64,000 nucleotides of DNA from contig JAAYNI010000049.1 in NCBI GenBank assembly GCA_012520995.1, positions 1-64,000 on the forward strand, written 5' to 3'. Source of the DNA: Candidatus Rifleibacteriota bacterium. Lineage in GTDB: Bacteria > Muiribacteriota > Ozemobacteria > Ozemobacterales > Ozemobacteraceae. The notes under the pieces were generated by a model that saw only the letters and a program-made list of their open reading frames with translations, was not told the DNA's origin and made no database searches. A program made the position numbers and the translations under genes. Positions 41,101-47,658 of the stretch are shown in pieces. Each line of letters begins with the position of its first letter. Position 1 is the stretch's first letter.

Positions 41101-41801
41101 AGTTTAAGACGCTTTGCTGTTTCAGTGGCTTTTGCATTTTCTCTTTTTTCTCTTTGACTGGCAAAATCCTTCTTCAAGATTTCAGAAAGCTTTTCTGCTT
41201 CAGTCAAAAAATCTTTGCAATATTTTTCAGTAATCTGATTTTTTTCAAGCTCATAGCTGAGAGCAGCAACGTAATACAAAGCTCTGTCATGTTTAGGATC
41301 TTTAGTTAAGGCAGTTTTGAAAGCCTCAAAAGCTGCTTTTTTATTCCCGCTTTGTAGATAAGAATAGCCTTGCTGATAATATGAAGCGGCATTGCCTTTT
41401 TTTAGCCTATGAGCTTGCTCCAACATTTGAGCCGCTTCGCTGTAGCCACCTTTTTTCATTGAGGAAACGGCATTTAGATAAAGGGCTTCACCATGTTCTT
41501 CTATTTTCTTGGCTTCAGCTCGCTTTTTGTTGTTCAATATTTCATTATTTCTGCCTTGAACAGACAAAAGCACCAAATCTTTGGCTCTCATTTGTGCCGG
41601 ATGACCTTGAGGCGCATCTTTTAAAATGCCTTGTCCTGTCTTGATAGCCTCATCCCATCTGCCTCTGCTATAAAGAGCTTCCATCTTGGTGAGAGAAGCT
41701 TCTAAGCTTTGGGAGAGCAAATCCGACGGAACAGCCCAGCTAAGCGAGGCTGCAAAAATGAAGAAAGAGAGGATTGTTGCCTTTTTTATATAATTTTTCA
41801 T
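38088..41801 (-). CDS. Very large exported TPR protein, 1237 aa
   Basis: The signal peptide (ILSFFIFAASLSWAVPSDLL) is followed by at least 15-20 TPR units spread over three blocks: about 50-400 (ASYYQQGYSYLQSGNKKAAF), 470-900 (ALNGLAYVLSTQDKELQYAL, YYELGLMYAASGLNTSALSS) and 1040-1237 (LLLNIGFVSTLQGNFKDAFD, AHSNLGVIYLFSGEPAKAVI). It probably scaffolds an envelope complex, and coupling to a beta-barrel suggests an outer-membrane secretion or assembly system. Such barrel-plus-TPR pairs occur in exopolysaccharide export and gliding systems, but no diagnostic partner is here. Confidence 0.75.
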   Translation of the reverse strand: MKNYIKKATILSFFIFAASLSWAVPSDLLSQSLEASLTKMEALYSRGRWDEAIKTGQGILKDAPQGHPAQMRAKDLVLLSVQGRNNEILNNKKRAEAKKIEEHGEALYLNAVSSMKKGGYSEAAQMLEQAHRLKKGNAASYYQQGYSYLQSGNKKAAFEAFKTALTKDPKHDRALYYVAALSYELEKNQITEKYCKDFLTEAEKLSEILKKDFASQREKRENAKATETAKRLKLLNKNVGRANVMLGLLLSKRKAYGEAIEPLTLAIKAESENADLWFALGVASYHGNMLNQASNSIKQTIGLKERMLRANSGEALRLLESNKSDKAVEAELAQRKLKKDLALAYYTMSLINTKKGIVRGNMDILDKALEYDPDFTQAEYNKAVVMASEGKLEEAVELMKKLLAKSEPDSPKTAKIVQGITLLMNRMTKRDNPQAYAKMREPSEVEKVRIPFNDIEALGGKRQEERLLGVFDEIREVSKLIKLQNYDEAIRRLVYLRSKHPDVADVSAILGHCYTEQGRYKEAEASFRKAISLQPSHYEALNGLAYVLSTQDKELQYALSAVNKAIAGEPAKSEFYHTQGSILFKLGEVEKSAQAFQKAIEINPKHKLARYDLGLSLYIMKNYRGAIDNFDALLADNPVHEKALIFKSMALAKINRVPEALDSLTILNRHLPDNSKLKKMATEMHDKMASAYERKTEVPVPEIKSPAPVERLVQEGNEFRAKGLVNRAKEKYLECIRLAPDRYEPYYELGLMYAASGLNTSALSSWQSAEGLKPDYYPIVINIGKMYQKLDKAANAEEYFRRAMALSPKMAEPPYYLGLISYGAGNFESAESYALDALKLDKKYYKAMALLGMARIKQDRLEPAKDIYETLYVSAPANSRMKQHARSKIWQIAKLQAAKETQTAAMKHKEEVVKRINESEKNVVAKTPREATLIDAYGPSMSKDDKRMVLSTLSQFKRVPKMTGVNSGTFNENMAKTSLSAADKQWINDKAAKFGGGVGKYDLPEEERYGIKATKKKYVRKPDPADTIILSGISLASKGRSADALAEFAKARKASPDNLDLLLNIGFVSTLQGNFKDAFDAYARAHTAHPESDMAKLALGNLYWLGGQGEAAVKLWKAIEGEFIVDADYNVLSKSAEIWKKIVDLDPEDADAHSNLGVIYLFSGEPAKAVIEFNAVKSLTSGRSTEEFYKAQAAVQLYMQTKQKIHLNEAKEILSSMSTGARPFPHSERLKQFVAML

Positions 41802-42329
41802 AATTTCGTCTGATTTATCGGCATAGATCAGAGAAAAATTAAGATGTTCAAGAGATAAAAAAATGCTACCCTATACTAGTGCTGTGTTGCAGGTACAAGC
41901 AGCCTGTTTAATGCCAAACGAGCCAACAAAGTCTTTATGCTTTCTGATACTGCAGCTGCACTAGAGCAACGAGTGGTGCGTGGCAAGTGGCGAGTTAATT
42001 GTTTAGACTCAAATTGCTGAAACTGACAATTACTCTAAGCAGCTAATAAAGAGCTGAAGCTCTGATAAAAAAACACATCTTGATAATGCTTATATGCTAT
42101 AAATGAAAAGAAAATATTGCAAATTGCCCTTTCTACCCACTACCCACTGTTGCTAGCTATCTGTTCTTAATCAGAGGCTAGGACAAAAATTGAGATTATG
42201 CGGCAGCAGAATGCAATTTTTGACCAATTTTGCCCTCATCTGTGTGAATCTGTGTCCATCTGCGGATAGAAAAAAAATCTGTTCGATAATAAACATTTAG
42301 ATAAAACGAACTAATAGGCGAAAAGAAAC
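41802..42329. other. Divergent intergenic region filled by repeats
   Basis: No gene is visible. It holds the composite repeat 41877-42070, a CTACCCACTACCCACTG tract (42131), the GAGGCTAGGACAAAAATTG module (42172-42205) and a CATCTGTGTGAATCTGTGTC segment (42236-42266). Promoters for the two divergent genes must lie among these. Confidence 0.65.
41877..42070 (+). repeat. Composite repeat: complete module + tract + tail
   Basis: The module 41877-41963 (TAGTGCTGTGTTGCAGGTAC ... GCAGCTGCACTA) is followed by CGAGTGGTGCGTGGCAAGTG, GCGAGTTAATTGTTTAGAC and TTGCTGAAACTGACAATTAC. Same polarity and junctions as the 36.7-kb copy, but with a GTGGCG-type rather than GTAGGG-type tract. Confidence 0.85.
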
Positions 42330-42986
42330 ATGAAAAGAAAACTCGTTATATTGTTGTTATTAGCAACAGTTGTTTTTCAATTGCCTGCAAAGGCGGCAAA
42401 AGAATGCTCCGTTGACGACATTCTCTTTAACGGCAGCCTTCCTATGATGAAAAACCGCTCGGGAGTCCGTTTTGAAAAAATGCAAACTCCCGAAGACGGC
42501 TCTATTTTTTATTATCCTGAAACTGCCTCAGGAACCTCTTTTATATTCAAAGGCTGTGAAATTATACCTTCCCAGGGATGTATCCTTAAAATATATAGAG
42601 GAACTTTACAACCAATGCTAGGACGTTTCACAGCTCAGATACAGAAAGAAATCCCCCGCCCTCTTCTTCTGCTAGCAAAAACTGCTGAAATCAGGCATAA
42701 AAGCGGACTTTTATTTATTGAGAAAACACCCGAAGGCAAGCTTTATGTATTTCTAAAAGGCGAAGGGGACACAACTATTAAAACACAAAACAGAGTCACA
42801 ACCCAACTGACACCTGACAATGAAGTCATTATTTCTGACTATGAAGACGCTGTTTTTTCTCCTTCACCTTCTGATATGTGGCAAACCAAGCCTGCTGATT
42901 TCTCAAACCTCAAACCTGAACCGCAGAAAAAGGCAGAAAACGATTTGTCCACAGATTCCACAGACGGCACCGATGAAACCAAATAA
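42330..42986 (+). CDS. Exported hypothetical protein, FecR-like features
   Basis: This 218-aa protein has a signal peptide (LVILLLLATVVFQLPAKAA). Its middle contains short beta repeats (GCILKIYRGTLQPMLGRFTA, TAEIRHKSGLLFIEKTPEGK, LYVFLKGEGDTTIKTQN) reminiscent of FecR-type beta-solenoids. The C-terminus is acidic, with Ser/Thr/Asp repeats (STDSTDGTDETK). Its end overlaps the next start by 14 bases. Assignment to FecR is tentative. Confidence 0.65.
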   Translation: MKRKLVILLLLATVVFQLPAKAAKECSVDDILFNGSLPMMKNRSGVRFEKMQTPEDGSIFYYPETASGTSFIFKGCEIIPSQGCILKIYRGTLQPMLGRFTAQIQKEIPRPLLLLAKTAEIRHKSGLLFIEKTPEGKLYVFLKGEGDTTIKTQNRVTTQLTPDNEVIISDYEDAVFSPSPSDMWQTKPADFSNLKPEPQKKAENDLSTDSTDGTDETK

Positions 42987-43467
42987 GGGGCTGAAAAGAA
43001 TCGAAATCTATAAGCCAAACCTTAATGACCTATGGTTTCGCAAAGAACTTCTGAGTGACCCTGAAACCATGTCTTATAACCATAGTTATGGAGGAACCGT
43101 TTCATTCTTGGAAGAGCAATGGACACCTTGGTATGATTACTGGCTAATCAAGCATGAAAACAAGCGTTTCTATCGCTATATTACAGATGAGAATACAAAA
43201 AAATTTGTCGGCGAAATCGCCTATCACCTTGATGAAAAACAAAACATATATCTCGCCAACGTGATTATACATGCCAAACATAGAGGAAAAGGATACGGAA
43301 GACAGGGACTGCTCCTTTTGTCAGATATTGCAAAGAAAAACGGAATTGATTACTTATACGATAATATTGCGATTGATAATCCAGCGGTAAAGCTATTTGT
43401 AGAAAATGGTTTTATCGAAGAATATAGAACTGACAAGATTATCATGTTGAAAAAAGCTTTAGATTAG
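42973..43467 (+). CDS. GNAT family N-acetyltransferase
   Basis: Start ATG 42973 (MKPNKGLKRIEIYKPNLNDL) removes a spurious N-terminus in the track and gives 164 aa. The acetyl-CoA motif is IIHAKHRGKGYGRQGLLLLS. It ends ENGFIEEYRTDKIIMLKKAL, the usual GNAT pattern for small-molecule or protein acetylation. FLEEQWTPWYDYW near the N-terminus is unusual. It overlaps the exported protein gene by 14 bases. Confidence 0.85.
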   Translation: MKPNKGLKRIEIYKPNLNDLWFRKELLSDPETMSYNHSYGGTVSFLEEQWTPWYDYWLIKHENKRFYRYITDENTKKFVGEIAYHLDEKQNIYLANVIIHAKHRGKGYGRQGLLLLSDIAKKNGIDYLYDNIAIDNPAVKLFVENGFIEEYRTDKIIMLKKALD

Positions 43468-43557
43468 TTGAAAAACTCCTATTGTAACTTTTTCATTTTC
43501 TTTTGCCGATAGCCTCCTTAATAGCTACGTTCCAGAATAAAATCCGGGAGGTTTCGC

Positions 43558-43626
43558 ATGCTGTTCTTTTGGAGTATACTCTTTGTAGCCTTGGTTCTCC
43601 TTTATAAGGAAGCCACGTATGTTTAA
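43558..43626 (+). CDS. 22-aa hydrophobic micropeptide 1
   Basis: A GGGAGG six bases upstream of ATG 43558 is one of the strongest ribosome sites in the window. The frame reads MLFFWSILFVALVLLYKEAT YV: one transmembrane-length hydrophobic segment with a charged end. It is too short for the ORF track and could be a leader peptide or a membrane micropeptide. It overlaps the next micro-ORF by eight bases. Confidence 0.55.
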   Translation: MLFFWSILFVALVLLYKEATYV

Positions 43627-43690
43627 AAAAATATTTTGGTTTTACGGCAGTATGTTTTTAACAATTTTTACTCTTTCAGGATTCAGATAA
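43619..43690 (+). CDS. 23-aa hydrophobic micropeptide 2
   Basis: ATG 43619 has AAGGA nine bases upstream, inside micro-ORF 1. It reads MFKKIFWFYGSMFLTIFTLS GFR and stops at 43690, 28 bases before the pilM-N ATG. It is basic at both ends with a hydrophobic centre. Tandem, overlapping arrangement just ahead of the pilus operon suggests a translated leader. Confidence 0.5.
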   Translation: MFKKIFWFYGSMFLTIFTLSGFR

Positions 43691-43718
43691 CTCCAGTTTT
43701 TAATAGAAAGGCCTGAAA

Positions 43719-45671
43719 ATGGCAGGCAACGAAACGCAAAAAGAACAGGAAGAATTTTTTGCGATTGATATAGGAACCTATGCCTTAAAATGCGCCTTTG
43801 TCCAATATAAAGCAGATGGCACGCCGGAGCTTAAGACATTGGCGCAGTTTGTTCTCCCCAATTTTGAACTGGCAATTCCTCCAGAGGAAAAAGAATTGCT
43901 GGACAGAGAACAAACCAAAGAACGCTGTTTAAAAGACTTACGACAATTTTTAACAACCAAAGTCACCGAATTGCTTTATGACAATCAGATTCAGACGAAA
44001 ACAGCAGTTCTATGCGCTTCCAGCAAGGACGTTACAATCAGGTGTCTAACAATAGACCCGACACCAGATGAATTACAAAGAACTCAGGCAATTCAAGCTG
44101 AATCCCATAAGCAAATGCCATTCTCCGTAAACAATGCCATTCTTGGATGGAATCTTGAAGGAAGCATCAAACAACAAATCAACGAAGAGGAAATTCCTCC
44201 TGGCACAGCACATCAAGCCAAGGATGGAGAAACACAAAAATCTCCTGAAAAAGAGATGACTCAAGTTATGGTGGGAGCTCTTCAAAGAGATGCTCTTGAA
44301 GAGATACAAAAGCATCTCTCCGGAGCTGGTCTTAGCTGTGCTGGAATACTAGTATTACCCCAAGTGTTGCACTTGTCATTTGGCAGGCAGATAGACAGTT
44401 TCTCTGCTTTGGGAAAAAACTTGGCTTTGGTTCATATGGGCCACTCATCCACTTCTGTAATTATTTTCAAAAACAGCAAGGTTCAATTTTACCGTGATAT
44501 AAACATGGCTGGTGCTGAAATTACTAACGCAGTATATGAAGGTCTTGTAGAAAATGGTGCCCCCTCAGGCGAAGAAACCTACAATAAAGCAACATTTCTC
44601 AAGCATTCTATAGGCATAATACCGCCTGACGATATTGAACAAATGCAAGGTGAAGAAAAAATCGCAGCTGAAAAGATTTTTGACAGCATAGAGAAAATTT
44701 TTCAAAACATTCAGCTTTCTATCAGCTTTTATATAGCTCAGAACAATGAGCACAAAATAGATGCGATTATTTTATCGGGCGGTTCAGCCGTAATGAAAAA
44801 CTTTAAAACTTTTATTGAGGAAATTACTGAAACGCCAACTCATTTTGCCGAGCCTTTTAACGATGAACTAGCGATAGGAAATATCAAATACGACATTGGA
44901 AAAATGCAAGAAGATGCTGCTGCTTTGGCCAGCTTGATAGGAGTTGCTCTTTATCAGCGCTCAAGCACGATTATAAACTTTATAGAGATACTCAACCCTA
45001 ATAAAAAGGCTCTCAAAAAAGAGTCTCAACTTGGCGCATCAGTGACTGTTGCGATATCCAACCTCACTTCTAAACTTTTCACAATGAGCGACAGAAAAGT
45101 TAAGATTGTCACTATGCTCGCAACTATTCTGATAGTTTTGCTCCTATTATCACCCACAATATATATTTTGGGAAAAGAAAAAAAAATAAATGCTGATATT
45201 AAGAAAACGTCAAAAGAACTGAGAACATTGAGAAGCAGTGAAAGCGAAGTCTCAGCTATTTTGGATAAAATCAAGCAAACAGAAGCTCTCAGAGGACTTG
45301 AAACATCTTTGAATGCTTTAAAATACAACAACTCCGAGATGTTAATGGAAATAGCCTCACTCACACCTGCTACTATTTTCTATACATCCGCCAATTTTAA
45401 TATAAGCCCACAAAAAGCCAACGTCAGACTTAGCGGACACTCTAATTCTTCTGACAATGTATTTTTGCTTATCAGTTCTTTGGAAAAGTCCGATTTTTTC
45501 AACAGCGCCAAGCTTGAATCTGTAAACGAAGAGATAATAGATGAATCACGATATTATATAAAATTCTCAATGACTGCTGAAATGGATATGAACGCATTTA
45601 CCAACGCCTCCCCCCAGAGTTCTTCAGGAAACCTTGATGAATTCGATGATTTTTCAGAGGAAGATTGGTGA
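43719..45671 (+). CDS. pilM: PilM-PilN fusion, type IV pilus inner-membrane assembly
   Basis: This 650-aa protein has residues 1-430 as an actin-like PilM (FAIDIGTYALKCAFVQY, NLALVHMGHSSTSVIIF, DAIILSGGSAVMKNF). A membrane segment (VTMLATILIVLLLLSPTIYI) follows at about 465. Then comes a PilN-type coiled coil and ferredoxin-like domain to about 620, and an acidic tail. Separate genes in most bacteria, PilM and PilN bind through the PilN N-terminus; here they are one chain. It begins the operon with pilO, pilP-like and pilQ. Confidence 0.88.
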   Translation: MAGNETQKEQEEFFAIDIGTYALKCAFVQYKADGTPELKTLAQFVLPNFELAIPPEEKELLDREQTKERCLKDLRQFLTTKVTELLYDNQIQTKTAVLCASSKDVTIRCLTIDPTPDELQRTQAIQAESHKQMPFSVNNAILGWNLEGSIKQQINEEEIPPGTAHQAKDGETQKSPEKEMTQVMVGALQRDALEEIQKHLSGAGLSCAGILVLPQVLHLSFGRQIDSFSALGKNLALVHMGHSSTSVIIFKNSKVQFYRDINMAGAEITNAVYEGLVENGAPSGEETYNKATFLKHSIGIIPPDDIEQMQGEEKIAAEKIFDSIEKIFQNIQLSISFYIAQNNEHKIDAIILSGGSAVMKNFKTFIEEITETPTHFAEPFNDELAIGNIKYDIGKMQEDAAALASLIGVALYQRSSTIINFIEILNPNKKALKKESQLGASVTVAISNLTSKLFTMSDRKVKIVTMLATILIVLLLLSPTIYILGKEKKINADIKKTSKELRTLRSSESEVSAILDKIKQTEALRGLETSLNALKYNNSEMLMEIASLTPATIFYTSANFNISPQKANVRLSGHSNSSDNVFLLISSLEKSDFFNSAKLESVNEEIIDESRYYIKFSMTAEMDMNAFTNASPQSSSGNLDEFDDFSEEDW

Positions 45672-45675
45672 ACCG

Positions 45676-46305
45676 ATGGACAAGATACTTGACCACTTCG
45701 ATCCTAAAAAATGGCTGGAAATACTAAAAGAAGATCCCAAGCAGCTGGGCTCCGTTCTGGTAATAATATTCGGTTTGCTCTTTTTACAATACAGGTTTAT
45801 TTACCTTCCCAAAAACAAAAACATTCAAAAACTTCAGCGCACCCTCAGCAGCAATGCACGCGAACTGCAGCATATAAAAGACTCTGTTGACAGTAAATAT
45901 GACACGCAAATTCAACTGGCGGAATCTACTGTAGAGGCTAAAAATGCTTTGGAAAAATGCTATAAAAAATCAGAAGCTACGGACTTTTTCCGCAGAATTC
46001 CCGTATTGGCCAGCTTAGCGGGAATTAAACTAAGAGGTATAAATCCGCAACCATCGAAACCTATAAAGCTTGGAACTCTGGATGCAGAACAGCTAAGCAC
46101 AGCTATTAAGTTTTCTGGAACCTTCAAAGAACTTATTCTTTTTTTACGATTAATTGAGCTGGAGAAAAAAACTACTTTCTTGATCCTTCCCTCTTTAACT
46201 ACTACCTCAAACAATAATTATGAACTGGAACTTTATCCGACAACCATAATTATCCCAGATGCTCTCGTTAATTCTGTGTTAAGTGAAGATAATGAAGATG
46301 AATAA
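45676..46305 (+). CDS. pilO: PilO-like type IV pilus protein
   Basis: ATG 45676 (MDKILDHFDPKKWLEILKED) lies four bases after the pilMN stop and gives 209 aa. One N-terminal membrane segment (LGSVLVIIFGLLFLQYRFIY) is followed by a coiled coil (KLQRTLSSNARELQHIKDSV) and a small periplasmic domain. FSGTFKELILFLRLIELEKK is typical of PilO. It pairs with PilN in the alignment subcomplex. Confidence 0.85.
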   Translation: MDKILDHFDPKKWLEILKEDPKQLGSVLVIIFGLLFLQYRFIYLPKNKNIQKLQRTLSSNARELQHIKDSVDSKYDTQIQLAESTVEAKNALEKCYKKSEATDFFRRIPVLASLAGIKLRGINPQPSKPIKLGTLDAEQLSTAIKFSGTFKELILFLRLIELEKKTTFLILPSLTTTSNNNYELELYPTTIIIPDALVNSVLSEDNEDE

Positions 46306-46320
46306 AGCAGGTATGATTTC

Positions 46321-47106
46321 ATGATTGCCAAAAAAATGTTTTTCATCAGCCTGCTTATACTATCTCTGGCAATGGGAGCAGATTATTTTAAAAATCCTTC
46401 CCGCAAACGACGCATACCTCAAAAGCAACAAGAACAGCAAACTGCCAAAAAACCGGAAGTTGAGCGAACCGTCTTGGCGCTTAAAGACTTAGGATTAGAT
46501 TTGGAAGAAGAAGAAGACTATTTAGAAGAAGAACCGGGAGAAACTGAAAAACCTCAGAAAGAAGAAAAAGAAGAAGCGAAAACTGAAACCTCCACATTAG
46601 AGGAGCAAGCAGATTCGAAAACAGAAGAACAGAAACCAACAACTCAACCTATTGCAAGCTCCGAAGGTTTTTTGGTAGGAGAAATCCCTTTTTCAGATCC
46701 TTTAGCCAACGATCCGGTAATACAAAGCATCGCAAAAATGAAAAATACGCCTTTTCAAGAATCTCCGTATATTAAAATCATTGCTATGTTAAAAGAAGAA
46801 GAGGAAAAAAAGAGGCGACAACAAGAAGAAAAACAAGAAGAAGTTTTACGAGTCCGCAAGGTTGCTTCCTTAAACGGCAAATTCACAGCCACAATCAGAA
46901 TAGGCGATCGTCTCTGTGCCATTATAGACTCAGATACCTATGAAAAAGGTGACATTTACCAAAACAGAAAAATTACTGATATCACAGATGAGCTGGTAAT
47001 ATTCGAGGAACCCGAGCAAATATGGCTTATACCCAAAACAGGCGTAAGACTTGACATAAACACTAACTACGGCACATATACCTTCGACGACTCTTTCCGC
47101 AAGTAA
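46321..47106 (+). CDS. pilP: PilP-like pilus assembly protein
   Basis: This 261-aa protein has an N-terminal membrane or signal segment (MFFISLLILSLAMGADY) and a very acidic Glu/Lys linker of about 100 residues (LEEEEDYLEEEPGETEKPQK). The C-terminal domain (NGKFTATIRIGDRLCAIIDS, YEKGDIYQNRKITDITDELV, IFEEPEQIWLIPKTG) matches the PilP beta-sandwich that docks onto the secretin. Position between pilO and pilQ supports the call. Confidence 0.78.
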   Translation: MIAKKMFFISLLILSLAMGADYFKNPSRKRRIPQKQQEQQTAKKPEVERTVLALKDLGLDLEEEEDYLEEEPGETEKPQKEEKEEAKTETSTLEEQADSKTEEQKPTTQPIASSEGFLVGEIPFSDPLANDPVIQSIAKMKNTPFQESPYIKIIAMLKEEEEKKRRQQEEKQEEVLRVRKVASLNGKFTATIRIGDRLCAIIDSDTYEKGDIYQNRKITDITDELVIFEEPEQIWLIPKTGVRLDINTNYGTYTFDDSFRK

Positions 47107-47142
47107 TCTATTAATTAAAGAAAAAAAGTCTTTTTACCGATA

Positions 47143-47652
47143 ATGATTCCTATGGGAATCATTTTTAAAAAGGCTATTATATTGTCTGCCATTTTGGCGC
47201 TCTTCTGGATCTCCGGATGCGCCTCCTCAACCTTTTTTATTCCAAAGGCTGACGCAGAAGTTGTAAGTATCGATCCTTATCAAATAGTAGTTTCAGATGC
47301 ACTCCCTACTACTTTGCCAGAAGTAACGGTCAATATACTTCCTCTTAACAATATAAATTTCAGTTTGATTTCCTATGATATGCGTTACTACACAAGAATA
47401 GAAGAGGAAATAAAGAGCCTTGCTTATATCAACAAGCCCATGACATACAAATTTCCTATTTCTGAAGGCGAGCCATCCGAAACCTCTATAAGCTTTACTC
47501 CTTTTACCCCTGACCTCTATGAACTTTTTCAAACAACTCAATCACAAATTTCACCTGTCAGAGCTGAAATTACCATGTATTTTGAGGACATAAACAATCA
47601 CAAGTTCTCTAAAACATTCAGTCTGCTCTTGTACAAGCCAGGACTATACTAA
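47143..47652 (+). CDS. Lipoprotein in the pilus operon
   Basis: This 169-aa protein has a signal peptide ending in the lipobox WISGC, so it is membrane-anchored by lipid. The mature part forms a beta-rich domain (SIDPYQIVVSDALPTTLPEV, RAEITMYFEDINNHKFSKTF). The genome slot is where some pilus operons carry a pilotin or PilP-related lipoprotein, but there is no TPR (PilF-type) pattern. The start could be the second ATG (47152); neither has a clear ribosome site. Confidence 0.65.
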   Translation: MIPMGIIFKKAIILSAILALFWISGCASSTFFIPKADAEVVSIDPYQIVVSDALPTTLPEVTVNILPLNNINFSLISYDMRYYTRIEEEIKSLAYINKPMTYKFPISEGEPSETSISFTPFTPDLYELFQTTQSQISPVRAEITMYFEDINNHKFSKTFSLLLYKPGLY

Positions 47653-47658
47653 TAAAAT

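Noticed and set aside
42820-43467. Long N-terminal extension of the GNAT gene in the track
   Set aside because: The first 51 codons overlap the exported protein gene out of frame and are Leu/Lys-rich nonsense; ATG 42973 starts the domain.
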